A stretch of DNA of 64,000 nucleotides from Methanogenium sp. GTDB lineage: Archaea > Halobacteriota > Methanomicrobia > Methanomicrobiales > Methanomicrobiaceae. Shown here one piece after another: positions 52,820-61,204 of this stretch. The notes beneath the pieces are model-generated. The model saw only the letters and a list, made by a program, of their open reading frames with translations, made no database searches and had not been told where the DNA came from. Position numbers and translations under genes: made by a program. The stretch lies in the NCBI GenBank assembly GCA_030595665.1, contig JAUVCV010000007.1:1-64000 (forward strand), given 5' to 3'. Positions within the stretch are counted from its first letter, which is position 1. Each line of letters begins with the position of its first letter.

Positions 52820-53623
52820 ATGAGAGGAAAACAAATCCGACTGGAAAGAATCATGAACCGTGACACGGGCACAACAGTAATCGTTCCTATGGACCACGGG
52901 GTATCGAGCGGACCGATTGCAGGCGTTATCGATCTGGAAGAGAGTGTGAACCTGGTGGCACAGGGGGGGGCCAATGCAGTCATCGGCCACATCGGACTTG
53001 CCCTGCACGGCCACCGGAAAGGCGGGCCTGACATCGGCCTGATTCTCCATCTCTCTGCAAGCACAGACATGGGTCCTGATCCGAATAACAAGGTAATCGT
53101 AAATACGGTTCCCAATGCCCTGAAGATGGGAGCAGACTGTGTCTCGGTGCACTGCAATATCGGTGCTGACTCCGAGGCGCGGATGCTTGAAGACCTCGGT
53201 CGTATCGCAGTCGATTGTATGGAATGGGGCATGCCACTTCTTGCGATGATGTACCCACGTGGGCCGAATATTGTCAATGAAAAGGGTGTAGATGAGGTCA
53301 AACATGCGGCACGGGTGGCATCAGAACTGGGTGCTGATATTGTGAAGACCCCCTACACCGGTGATCCTGACTCTTTCCGTGAGGTCACCGCCGGATGTCA
53401 TGTCCCGGTGGTGGTCGCAGGCGGCGCACGCGGTGATGACTTTGCGACCCTGCAGATGATCGAAGGGGCGATGGAAGGCGGTGCTGCGGGCATCTCCATC
53501 GGCAGAAATGCCTTCCAGCATCCACACCCGGACTTATTTGTCCGTGCAATGGCGCAGGTGGTTCACGAACACCGCAGCGCAGAGGAGGCAGCAGAGATCC
53601 TCAGAGCAGGTGGCCGCGTATGA
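52820..53623 (+). CDS. 2-amino-3,7-dideoxy-D-threo-hept-6-ulosonate synthase family aldolase, copy 1
   Basis: This 267-residue class I aldolase starts at ATG 52820 with GGGAG upstream; the frame is open 17 codons earlier but without support. It belongs to the archaeal family that makes the aromatic precursor ADH from an aldehyde sugar and aspartate semialdehyde, replacing DAHP synthase. Landmarks are VIVPMDHGVSSGP with the conserved aspartate, HLSASTDMGPDPNNK, ADCVSVHCNIG, and the Schiff-base lysine in ADIVKTPYTGD. Position at the head of the aro operon supports an aromatic role. The gene overlaps the next by ATGA. Confidence 0.85.
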   Translation: MRGKQIRLERIMNRDTGTTVIVPMDHGVSSGPIAGVIDLEESVNLVAQGGANAVIGHIGLALHGHRKGGPDIGLILHLSASTDMGPDPNNKVIVNTVPNALKMGADCVSVHCNIGADSEARMLEDLGRIAVDCMEWGMPLLAMMYPRGPNIVNEKGVDEVKHAARVASELGADIVKTPYTGDPDSFREVTAGCHVPVVVAGGARGDDFATLQMIEGAMEGGAAGISIGRNAFQHPHPDLFVRAMAQVVHEHRSAEEAAEILRAGGRV

Positions 53624-54405
53624 TCGGAAAGGCCATCCGTCTGGAGCGGATCATGGACCGGAATACCGGTCGGTCGGTTATCATCCCGATGGACCATGGT
53701 TTCTCAGTCGGGCAGATTTACGGGCTTCATGATATGCCCAGGGTCATCTCTGCAGTGAGTGAGGGCGGTGCGAATGCGATTGTCCTTCATAAGGGCATGG
53801 TGCGCCACGGTCACCGGAAGGCGGGCTCTGACATCGGCCTCATCGTCCATCTTTCGGCGAGTACGTCTCTTAACCCGGACCCGAATGACAAGGTCTCCGT
53901 CTGTTCGGTAGAAGAGGCCATATCCCTCGGTGCAGACTGTGTCTCCATTCATATCAATCTGGGAGCCCCGAACGAGTCAAAGATGATCGAGGAGGCAGGT
54001 GTCATCTCCTGGCAGTGCACCCGCTGGGGCATGCCGCTTCTGGTCATGATCTACCCCCGTGGTGAGGGTATTGACCCTGCTGATCCGGAGGCAATCGGTC
54101 TCTGTGTGCGGGTGGCAGAAGAACTGGGCGCTGATATCATCAAGACCAGTTACACCGGTGACCCGGAAAGTTTTGCAGCAATTACCGGTGCCTGTGCGGT
54201 GCCGGTATTGGTCGCAGGTGGCGAGAAAGGTGGTGACCTGGAGACGCTTATGATAATCCGGGAGGCAATCGGTGCCGGTGCTGCTGGCGTTGCGATGGGA
54301 AGAAATGCCTTCCAGCGTGACGATCCGGCACGGTTCATTCGTGCCATCACGCATGTGGTCCACCGGGATGCAACGCCTGAAGATGCACTCGGGGGCGGTG
54401 CATGA
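53620..54405 (+). CDS. Class I aldolase of the ADH synthase/DhnA family, copy 2
   Basis: The 261-residue protein is a close paralogue of the preceding gene: VIIPMDHGFSVGQ, HLSASTSLNPDPNDK, ADCVSIHINLG and the catalytic lysine in ADIIKTSYTGD are all conserved. In Methanocaldococcus two related aldolases act in sequence: one forms 6-deoxy-5-ketofructose 1-phosphate and the other joins it with aspartate semialdehyde. The tandem pair may be those two activities. I cannot tell which is which. Both ends overlap neighbours by ATGA. Confidence 0.82.
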   Translation: MIGKAIRLERIMDRNTGRSVIIPMDHGFSVGQIYGLHDMPRVISAVSEGGANAIVLHKGMVRHGHRKAGSDIGLIVHLSASTSLNPDPNDKVSVCSVEEAISLGADCVSIHINLGAPNESKMIEEAGVISWQCTRWGMPLLVMIYPRGEGIDPADPEAIGLCVRVAEELGADIIKTSYTGDPESFAAITGACAVPVLVAGGEKGGDLETLMIIREAIGAGAAGVAMGRNAFQRDDPARFIRAITHVVHRDATPEDALGGGA

Positions 54406-55388
54406 AGACATTCTGGGTGGATGTCCGCTCATGTGGGAAGGAATGCGCGACGACAGCCATTGAGCAGGGGGCAGACGCCCTGGTTGCAACAGGAGCCGGC
54501 CCCCTGCATGCGCTCGGGAGGGTGATAGTTATAGCATCGGATGGCGATCTGGTCTTAGGTACTGATGTGCATGAAGTCTGTATTGACGGGAAGGAAGGCG
54601 AGACAGAGGCACTCCGTCTGGCAGAGATGGCACCGGTGATTGTCACAACCACTGACTGGTCGGTGATTCCGCTGGAGAATCTGGTTTCACAATCCGGTCG
54701 TATCATTGCGAGCGTGCGCACCGCAGAAGAGGCACAGACGGCCCTCACAGTTCTTGAACGTGGCACGGCAGGTATCTGTCTTGTTACAGATGATCCGGCA
54801 GAAATAATCCGGACCGCTGCCTGTGTCCGTGCCATCACTCCCCACTATGACCTTGTGCCCTTTACGGTGACCGCCATATCACCGGGCATCATGGGCGATC
54901 GGGTCTGTGTTGACACCTGTTCTCTGATGCAGGAAGGCGAGGGGATGCTCATTGGCAATACCTCGTCTGCCTTCCTTCTGGTGCAGGCCGAGACACTGGA
55001 GAACCCGTATGTCGCACCCCGTCCATTCCGGGTGAACGCAGGGGCTGTGCATGCCTACGTGATGATGGCTGACGGGAAGACCAAATATCTCTCAGAGGTC
55101 GTGGCAGGCGACCGCGTGCTTGTTGCCCGTGAGGACGGTACCACAACAATGGCGATGGTCGGCAGGGTGAAGACCGAACGGCGGCCCATGGTCCTAGTTG
55201 AAGTGGAGCAGGACGGGATGAAATCATCTCTTGTGCTCCAGAATGCAGAGACCGTCCGCCTTGTGAGTGATGAAGGCACCGCAATATCGGTTGCCGCCCT
55301 GAAACCTGGTGATACCGTCCTCGGGCACCGACAGCAGGGGGGGCGTCATTTTGGCGTGGCCGTTCTGGAGACGATACGTGAAACCTGA
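54402..55388 (+). CDS. 3-dehydroquinate synthase II (archaeal type)
   Basis: The 328-residue protein matches the archaeal AroB-like family (MJ1249 type) that oxidatively deaminates and cyclises ADH to 3-dehydroquinate using NAD. Landmarks are KTFWVDVRSCGKECATTAIE at the start, GIMGDRVCVDTCSLMQEGEG and GNTSSAFLLVQAETLENPYV, PFRVNAGAVHAYV, and KTKYLSEVVAGD. It is unrelated to bacterial AroB. The stop lies 11 bases into the next gene. Confidence 0.92.
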   Translation: MKTFWVDVRSCGKECATTAIEQGADALVATGAGPLHALGRVIVIASDGDLVLGTDVHEVCIDGKEGETEALRLAEMAPVIVTTTDWSVIPLENLVSQSGRIIASVRTAEEAQTALTVLERGTAGICLVTDDPAEIIRTAACVRAITPHYDLVPFTVTAISPGIMGDRVCVDTCSLMQEGEGMLIGNTSSAFLLVQAETLENPYVAPRPFRVNAGAVHAYVMMADGKTKYLSEVVAGDRVLVAREDGTTTMAMVGRVKTERRPMVLVEVEQDGMKSSLVLQNAETVRLVSDEGTAISVAALKPGDTVLGHRQQGGRHFGVAVLETIRET

Positions 55389-56217
55389 CGACAATACTGT
55401 GGGTATCATTGGTGGCCGGGGGGAGATGGGCCGTTTCTTCCGTGATGTCTTCGAGAAAGAAGGCTACCTGGTGATTATCTCCGGGCGCACGACAGAGCTT
55501 AGTTCCCGTGATCTTGCACAGCAGGCACGGATTGTAGTAGTCTCGGTTCCCATCCGTGATACGGTGGCCGTCATCGATGATATTGCCCCGTTTCTTTCCG
55601 GTGGCCAGATAATCTGCGATCTCACTTCAATAAAGCAGGGGGCGATGGAAGCGATGCTTGCCACCCCTGCACAGGTAATTGGCCTGCACCCGATGTTCGG
55701 GCCGGGGGTATCGTCACTTGCCGGTCAGACGGTGATTGCTGTTCCCGCCCGATGCATGCCTGCCGCAGGGGATGAGATTCTGGGGCTCCTCTCCCGGCAG
55801 GGGGCACGGGTGACGGTTGCAACAGCACCGGAACATGACCGTATGATGGCAGTTATTCAGGGTCTGATGCATTTCTCCACACTCGTTGTCGCTGAGACGA
55901 TGCGTGAAATTGATGCTGCTCCTGAAAATCTGCTCCGCTATCAGAGCCCGATATACCAGATAGAGACCGGGATTATTGGGAGAATCCTCGGGCAGGATGC
56001 GGACCTCTATGGCCCCATCCTTCAGGACAATCCTGAGGTGCGTGAGGTGGTGACGGCATTCTCTGCTGCCGCAGCACGCCTCCGGGATATTGTCTGCACC
56101 CATGATACTGACGGGTTTGCAGCGTTTTTTGAGGAAAATGCCGCATTCTTCGGACCGGTCATCCCTGCGTCCATGGAGACAACAAACCGGCTCATACAGG
56201 GGCTGGTGGAGAAATGA
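55378..56217 (+). CDS. tyrA: Prephenate dehydrogenase
   Basis: The 279-residue protein starts with GTG at 55378, overlapping the previous gene by 11 bases; this start gives the family-like N-terminus leading into VGIIGGRGEMGRFF, the NAD-binding loop. Further landmarks are VSVPIRDT, DLTSIKQGAMEAM, GLHPMFGPGV (the active-site histidine region) and IQGLMHFSTLVVAETM. It oxidatively decarboxylates prephenate to hydroxyphenylpyruvate for tyrosine. There is no chorismate mutase domain. The stop overlaps pheA by ATGA. Confidence 0.9.
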   Translation: MKPDDNTVGIIGGRGEMGRFFRDVFEKEGYLVIISGRTTELSSRDLAQQARIVVVSVPIRDTVAVIDDIAPFLSGGQIICDLTSIKQGAMEAMLATPAQVIGLHPMFGPGVSSLAGQTVIAVPARCMPAAGDEILGLLSRQGARVTVATAPEHDRMMAVIQGLMHFSTLVVAETMREIDAAPENLLRYQSPIYQIETGIIGRILGQDADLYGPILQDNPEVREVVTAFSAAAARLRDIVCTHDTDGFAAFFEENAAFFGPVIPASMETTNRLIQGLVEK

Positions 56218-57008
56218 TCCTCGGATGTCTGGGGCCGGAAGGCACGTTCAGTCATGAGATGGCACGTGCCCTTACTGATGATGAGATTCTCCTTTTTCCA
56301 ACCGTAACAGATGTATTCCGGGCGGTAACAGAGGCAAAGTGCGACGGCATTGTGCCGGTGGAGAATAGTGACGCCGGTGCAGTCGGCCCGGTGATGGACT
56401 GCCTGTCCCGTGTTCCTGTTGTAATCACCGGGGAGGCATATTTGCCGGTTGTTCACCATTTTGCAGCGTATGTTCCTGCAGGTGAAGTAAGTGCCATCTA
56501 TGCCCATCCTCAGGCGCATGATCAGTGTCTCCGGTTCACCGACAGTCTTGGTGTGCCGGTCATCCATACGGAGAGCAACAGTGCAAGTGCCGCAATGGCC
56601 GCCTCTCATCCCGGCACCGGTGCCATCACAACAGAGACTGCCGCCCGTATGGCTGGTTTGTCTCTCCGGCAGCGCCGTGTCCAGAACACGAGAGACAATA
56701 CTACGCGGTTTTTGCGCATATCGGCACACCGCCCCGAAACCCGGCCAACGACCGGGAAGTGTTCTCTGATAATCGATCCCGGTGCAGACCGGCCGGGCCT
56801 CCTGTATGAACTGCTGGGAGCGTTTGACCGGTGCGGTCTGAACCTCACCCGTATTGAGTCACGGCCGTCCAAACGTGCCATGGGGAACTACATATTCTTC
56901 ATTGACGTGGAGATAGGGCCCGGCCTCCCGGAGGCACTGGAGGCAGTCGGGAGGCTGGCTCTCGTCAAAGACCTTGGTTGGTATGGCCGGCTGGAGGGAA
57001 AAAAATGA
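56214..57008 (+). CDS. pheA: Prephenate dehydratase
   Basis: The 264-residue protein converts prephenate to phenylpyruvate. Landmarks are LGPEGTFSHEMA at the start, DGIVPVENSDAGAVG, QNTRDNTTRFL carrying the catalytic TRF motif, and a C-terminal ACT domain (about 185-260) with PGLLYELLGAF and LNLTRIESRPSK, the phenylalanine-binding ESRP motif. Feedback inhibition by phenylalanine is therefore likely. No chorismate mutase domain is present. It overlaps aroA by ATGA. Confidence 0.93.
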   Translation: MILGCLGPEGTFSHEMARALTDDEILLFPTVTDVFRAVTEAKCDGIVPVENSDAGAVGPVMDCLSRVPVVITGEAYLPVVHHFAAYVPAGEVSAIYAHPQAHDQCLRFTDSLGVPVIHTESNSASAAMAASHPGTGAITTETAARMAGLSLRQRRVQNTRDNTTRFLRISAHRPETRPTTGKCSLIIDPGADRPGLLYELLGAFDRCGLNLTRIESRPSKRAMGNYIFFIDVEIGPGLPEALEAVGRLALVKDLGWYGRLEGKK

Positions 57009-58276
57009 GTCTCCACCTCCCGGCAGTTTCCGGGATCAGGGCCTGTATTGCAGCACCGCCCTCAAAGAGTTATACACACCGGGCACTCATTGCAGCCGCG
57101 TGTGCAGATGGGAGGTCGGTGATCCATGACCCGTTGCAGTCAGAGGATACAGAGGTGACCATCACTGCCCTCCGTCAGCTTGGAGCAGAAATTACTGTCA
57201 TCGGCACGGGCGACCTCTTAGTGGAAGGCACCGGAGGGAAATTCTCCCCCTCTCCGGGATGCACCATTGAATGCCGCAGTTCCGGTACGTCCATGCGGAT
57301 GCTTCTCTCGCTTGCTCTTCTTGCAGATGTCCCGGTATGTCTGACGGGAAGTCAGCGAATGCAGTCCCGGCCGGTGGCACCTCTGGTGAATGCGCTGAAC
57401 AGTGCCGGCGGGAAGATTCGGTATCTGAAAGAATCCGGGTTTCCGCCGGTATGCGTGGACGGGGAATTCCGGGGTGGTAATATGGAAATAGATGCCTCCG
57501 CAAGCAGTCAGTTCCTCTCGTCTGCGTTGATGGCGGCACCGTGCGGCGCAGAAAAGACGGTGATCACTACTCCCGGCAAGCCGGCGTCGCGGGCCTATCT
57601 TGATATCACGGCTGAGGTGATGGCCACCTTCGGGGCTCCGGTGGAGCGGGACGGATATCGGCGTTTCTCCGTATCTCCGGGTGGATATCTGCCGGCAGAG
57701 TATACTGTCGAGGGAGACTACTCCTCTGCCTCATACTTCTTTGCAATCGCCGCTGTCTGCAGCGGGACGGTGGAGGTCACGCACCTGAATCCTGTGTCCT
57801 GCCAGGGTGACCGGGTGTTTCTCAGCCTGCTTGCGGAGATGGGATGTCGGGTCACGGAAGGCAGCCACTCTGTTACGGTCACATCAGACGGCAGGCTCAG
57901 GGGCATTACTGTTGCCATGGGTGATGCACCGGATATTGTTTTGACGCTCGCAGCAGTGGCACCCTTTGCTGACGGGCCGACCACCATCACCGGTATCCGC
58001 AACCTGCGGGTAAAAGAGAGTGACCGAATATCTGCGGTGGTCAGAATTGCTGCCCTTGGTGGGGCCGTAGCGAATGTATCAGATGATACGCTCACTATTA
58101 CTCCCGGGAAACTTCCGGGGGGCGGCACTATTGACCCGGATGACGACCACCGAACCGCGATGAGTGCAGCGGTGGTCGCCCTGAAGCGGGGCGATGTGGA
58201 AATCCTGCACCCGGAATGTGTGCAGAAATCCTATCCCGGATTTTGGGATGCACTCCGGAAAGGAGGAATTTTATGA
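57005..58276 (+). CDS. aroA: 3-phosphoshikimate 1-carboxyvinyltransferase (EPSP synthase)
   Basis: The 423-residue protein begins at ATG 57005, overlapping the pheA stop by ATGA. Landmarks are IAAPPSKSYTHRALIAAA (shikimate-3-phosphate and PEP binding), ECRSSGTSMRMLLSLALL, MQSRPVAPLVNAL, DASASSQFLSSALMAA, and RVKESDRISAV near residue 336. It adds enolpyruvate to shikimate 3-phosphate. The stop overlaps the kinase-dehydrogenase fusion by ATGA. Confidence 0.94.
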   Translation: MSLHLPAVSGIRACIAAPPSKSYTHRALIAAACADGRSVIHDPLQSEDTEVTITALRQLGAEITVIGTGDLLVEGTGGKFSPSPGCTIECRSSGTSMRMLLSLALLADVPVCLTGSQRMQSRPVAPLVNALNSAGGKIRYLKESGFPPVCVDGEFRGGNMEIDASASSQFLSSALMAAPCGAEKTVITTPGKPASRAYLDITAEVMATFGAPVERDGYRRFSVSPGGYLPAEYTVEGDYSSASYFFAIAAVCSGTVEVTHLNPVSCQGDRVFLSLLAEMGCRVTEGSHSVTVTSDGRLRGITVAMGDAPDIVLTLAAVAPFADGPTTITGIRNLRVKESDRISAVVRIAALGGAVANVSDDTLTITPGKLPGGGTIDPDDDHRTAMSAAVVALKRGDVEILHPECVQKSYPGFWDALRKGGIL

Positions 58277-59655
58277 GAATTGTTCTCATCGGGCCCCGGG
58301 GTAGCGGGAAGACAACCATTGGTGCGCTTCTCGCAGAGGGCCTGGGCTACCGGCTCTTCGACACCGACGGGATGGTGGAGCGGGCGGAAGGCATGTCTAT
58401 CCCTGCAATCTTTGAAGAGCGGGGAGAACCTGCATTCCGTGCTGCAGAAACCGCAGCCATTCGTGCACTGCCGCCGGAGGGAGTTGTGGTGGCAACGGGC
58501 GGCGGTGCCATCCTTTTGAGTGACAATGTGCAGGCACTCCGCACCGGCAGCCTCACCGTGTTTCTGGACGCAGATGATGCGGTCCTTGCGGCACGGACAG
58601 AAGGGAGCACCCGCCCGCCGTTAACGGGCCTCTCCCACGCAGAAGAGGTGGCCGCCGTTCGTAAGGCCCGGCTGCCTCTGTACCGGGGAGCAGCCGACTT
58701 CTGCATTGATACCGGCGGCCTCTCTCATGCTGATACCGTCACCCGGATACAGGCATGTATAGATGAACGCCGGTCAGTTGCGGGCTGCCGTGAGTTTGTT
58801 ACATTTCTGCAGCAGACACGGATGGAAAGGGATGAATGGCAGGTCACCATAGAGCGCCTCTGCGGAGCGGAAGGCATGCCCCTGCACGGTATCTTTGCTG
58901 TCATCGGAAACCCCTGTCTGCACAGCAGAAGTCCTGAACTTTTCACTGCCCTCTTTGCAGCCTGTGGGGTGGACGGCATCTATACCCGTATCGAGTGGCC
59001 CGACCTTGGTGCCATTATGGCAGCAGCCCGGGCAGCCGGGGTAAAGGGTCTTTCGGTGACCATTCCGTTCAAGTCAGATGTTATGCAATACTGTGATGAG
59101 ATAACAGCAGACGCCCATGCGATTGGTGCGGTGAATACGGTTGTCCGGTGCGGTGACTGGTGTGTCGGTGCAAATACCGACTGGACGGGTATCCGGCAAC
59201 CGCTTGCAGGCACCCCGCCTGGTCGTGCGGTGGTATTCGGGGCAGGGGGCGCTGCCCGTGCGGCAGTGTATGCCCTGCAGGACCTTGGGATGGAAGTAAC
59301 TGTGCTGAACCGGACGGTGGAACGGGCCCATATCATTGCCCGTCACTTTGGGTGCGAATACGGCACCCCTGATACCTATGATCCGGAAAAGACGGATGTG
59401 ATTGTGAACGCAACCCCGGTAGGAATGGAGGGAGCGGGGGGCAGTGTCCTTGCGGCTGGAGATCTTCGGGCACACCAGACCGTTTTTGACCTTGTCTATA
59501 CCCCGCCGGAGACAAAGCTTCTCCGACAGGCACGGGCTACAGGCTGCCGTTGTATCCGTGGCACAGAACTGTTTGTATATCAGGCACAGGAACAGATGCG
59601 GCTCTTTACGGGTATTACCGTGGATGCTGCACTGATACGGGAGATATTGGGATGA
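58273..59655 (+). CDS. Fused shikimate kinase (bacterial AroK type) and shikimate dehydrogenase
   Basis: The 460-residue protein has two enzymes in one chain. Residues 1-165 are an AroK-like P-loop kinase: IGPRGSGKTTIG (Walker A, 6-17), FDTDGMVE, GEPAFRAAE, VVATGGGAIL, and a lid with STRPPL. Residues about 200-460 are shikimate dehydrogenase: VIGNPCLHSRSPELF, TIPFKSDV with the catalytic lysine, GAVNTVV, GANTDWTG, VFGAGGAARAAV and NATPVGM. Thus it reduces dehydroshikimate and phosphorylates the product. Most archaea use an unrelated GHMP-type shikimate kinase, so the kinase half may be of bacterial origin (inference). Both ends overlap neighbours by ATGA. Confidence 0.92.
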   Translation: MRIVLIGPRGSGKTTIGALLAEGLGYRLFDTDGMVERAEGMSIPAIFEERGEPAFRAAETAAIRALPPEGVVVATGGGAILLSDNVQALRTGSLTVFLDADDAVLAARTEGSTRPPLTGLSHAEEVAAVRKARLPLYRGAADFCIDTGGLSHADTVTRIQACIDERRSVAGCREFVTFLQQTRMERDEWQVTIERLCGAEGMPLHGIFAVIGNPCLHSRSPELFTALFAACGVDGIYTRIEWPDLGAIMAAARAAGVKGLSVTIPFKSDVMQYCDEITADAHAIGAVNTVVRCGDWCVGANTDWTGIRQPLAGTPPGRAVVFGAGGAARAAVYALQDLGMEVTVLNRTVERAHIIARHFGCEYGTPDTYDPEKTDVIVNATPVGMEGAGGSVLAAGDLRAHQTVFDLVYTPPETKLLRQARATGCRCIRGTELFVYQAQEQMRLFTGITVDAALIREILG

Positions 59656-60653
59656 ATACGTTTGGACGATATTTTCGCTGCACGATGTTTGGCGAGAGCC
59701 ACGGGCCGGCACTGGGTGTGGTCGTTGACGGCTGCCCCCCGCAGATACCCTTTGACACAGAACACCTGAAACCTCTGATGGAACGGCGGCGGCCGGGAAA
59801 AAATCCTCTGTCCACGCCCCGTCAGGAGCAGGATGAGGTGGAGATTCTGTCAGGAATTTTTGAAGGGAAAACAACCGGTATGCCGGTTGCGATGATCACA
59901 CGAAACCGGGATGCACAGAGCAGTGCGTATGACACACTCCGTGATACAGCACGGCCCGGCCATGCCGATCTTTCCTATTACCAGAAATATGGATGCCGGG
60001 ATCATCGGGGCGGCGGCAGAAGTTCAGGCCGTGAAACCGTCTCACGGGTGATGGCAGGGGCTCTTGCGATGCAGGTGCTTGCCACACGGGGCATCCATAT
60101 CGAAAGCAGTATATGTGAGATCGGCGGCGAGTCAGCACCGGATCGTTTTGAGGAGACAATCCTCCGGGCCAAAGAGGAGCATGACTCTGTGGGCGGGATT
60201 CTGGAAGTGACCGCCACCGGGTGCCCGCCGGGGCTTGGTGCTCCTGCGGCCGGAAAACTGGATGCTGAGATTGCCCACGCAATGCTCTCCATTGGTGCGG
60301 TGAAGGGTGTGGAGTTTGGGTCCGGGTTTGCCGCAGCCCGGATGCGTGGTTCGGTTCATAATGACGCCATCACGTCTGCGGGATATTCTTCCAACAATGC
60401 GGGGGGTATTCTTGGTGGTATCTCGACCGGTGCTCCTGTCATTGTGCGGATTGCGGTGAAACCGACCCCTTCCATCGCACAGCCGCAGCAGACCGTTTCA
60501 ATGGATTTGAGAGATGCTATGGTCACTGTGGAGGGTCGACATGATCCCTGTATTGTGCCACGGATAGGGGTTGTCGCAGAGAGTATGCTTGCTCTTGTCC
60601 TTGTAGATGCCCTCTGTGAACAGGACGTTGTTCTGTCCTTCCGGTCACGCTGA
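59652..60653 (+). CDS. aroC: Chorismate synthase
   Basis: The 333-residue protein starts at ATG 59652, overlapping the previous stop by ATGA. Chorismate synthase eliminates phosphate from EPSP with reduced FMN. Landmarks are FRCTMFGESHGPALGVVVDG at the start, RRPGKNPLSTPRQEQD, GHADLSYYQKYG, RDHRGGGRSSGRET, VEFGSGF and SNNAGGILGGISTG. It is somewhat shorter than the usual 360 residues at the C-terminus but retains the active-site segments. It is the last intact gene of the aro operon. Confidence 0.94.
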   Translation: MNTFGRYFRCTMFGESHGPALGVVVDGCPPQIPFDTEHLKPLMERRRPGKNPLSTPRQEQDEVEILSGIFEGKTTGMPVAMITRNRDAQSSAYDTLRDTARPGHADLSYYQKYGCRDHRGGGRSSGRETVSRVMAGALAMQVLATRGIHIESSICEIGGESAPDRFEETILRAKEEHDSVGGILEVTATGCPPGLGAPAAGKLDAEIAHAMLSIGAVKGVEFGSGFAAARMRGSVHNDAITSAGYSSNNAGGILGGISTGAPVIVRIAVKPTPSIAQPQQTVSMDLRDAMVTVEGRHDPCIVPRIGVVAESMLALVLVDALCEQDVVLSFRSR

Positions 60654-60678
60654 GAATTAGGATGAGGATGGAGGTGGG

Positions 60679-61175
60679 ATGATGGGAGATGCCGGTGTTT
60701 CAATCCGGCAGTATACAGACGATGACTTTGCCGCCGTCTGTGTCTTCAATGGTAGGGGCAAAATGAACTTTATGCAGGGGCAGTCTTTGTCCGGCAGGCA
60801 GGGGCCCTGTATGGTTCAACATTTCTCTGCGCCATCTGTGATGGTGTGGTCTGTGGATATGCCATCGGTGCACCAGTCACCGGCGGGAGCACAGCTGCAT
60901 GGATCATCCGCCTCGGGGTTATGCCGTCCCATCTCGGCCGGGGAATTGGGCGTGCTTTGATGCAGGCCCCTGAAGAGCGGTTTGAGGCTTTGGGGGTACG
61001 GGAACTGTATCTCTCCGTACACCCGGAAAACCGCCCGGCCCGGTCTCTGTATGATTCTCTGGATTACATGTTCACAGAGACAATATGTGAGTACTTTGGT
61101 GAGGGGGAAGACCGCATGATCATGAAAAAAATCCTGAATACTACTAAATCCTCATCATTATCTCCCTGCCGGTGA
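60679..61175 (+). pseudogene. GNAT acetyltransferase gene interrupted by a frameshift
   Basis: The first frame (from ATG 60679) gives a GNAT-like N-terminus, VSIRQYTDDDFAAVCVF. From about 60760 the protein-like sequence moves to another frame: NELYAGAVFVRQAG, CDGVVCGYAIGAPVTGG, then the acetyl-CoA loop LGVMPSHLGRGIGRALM and YLSVHPENRPARSLYDSL. A single-base change in the AGGGGCAAAA stretch (about 60754-60763) would explain the switch. It may be a real pseudogene, a sequencing error, or phase variation. A separate GTG start at 60846 could make only a truncated C-terminal part. Confidence 0.75.
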
Positions 61176-61204
61176 AACGATATTCCTGCGAAACGGAGCC
61201 ATAT

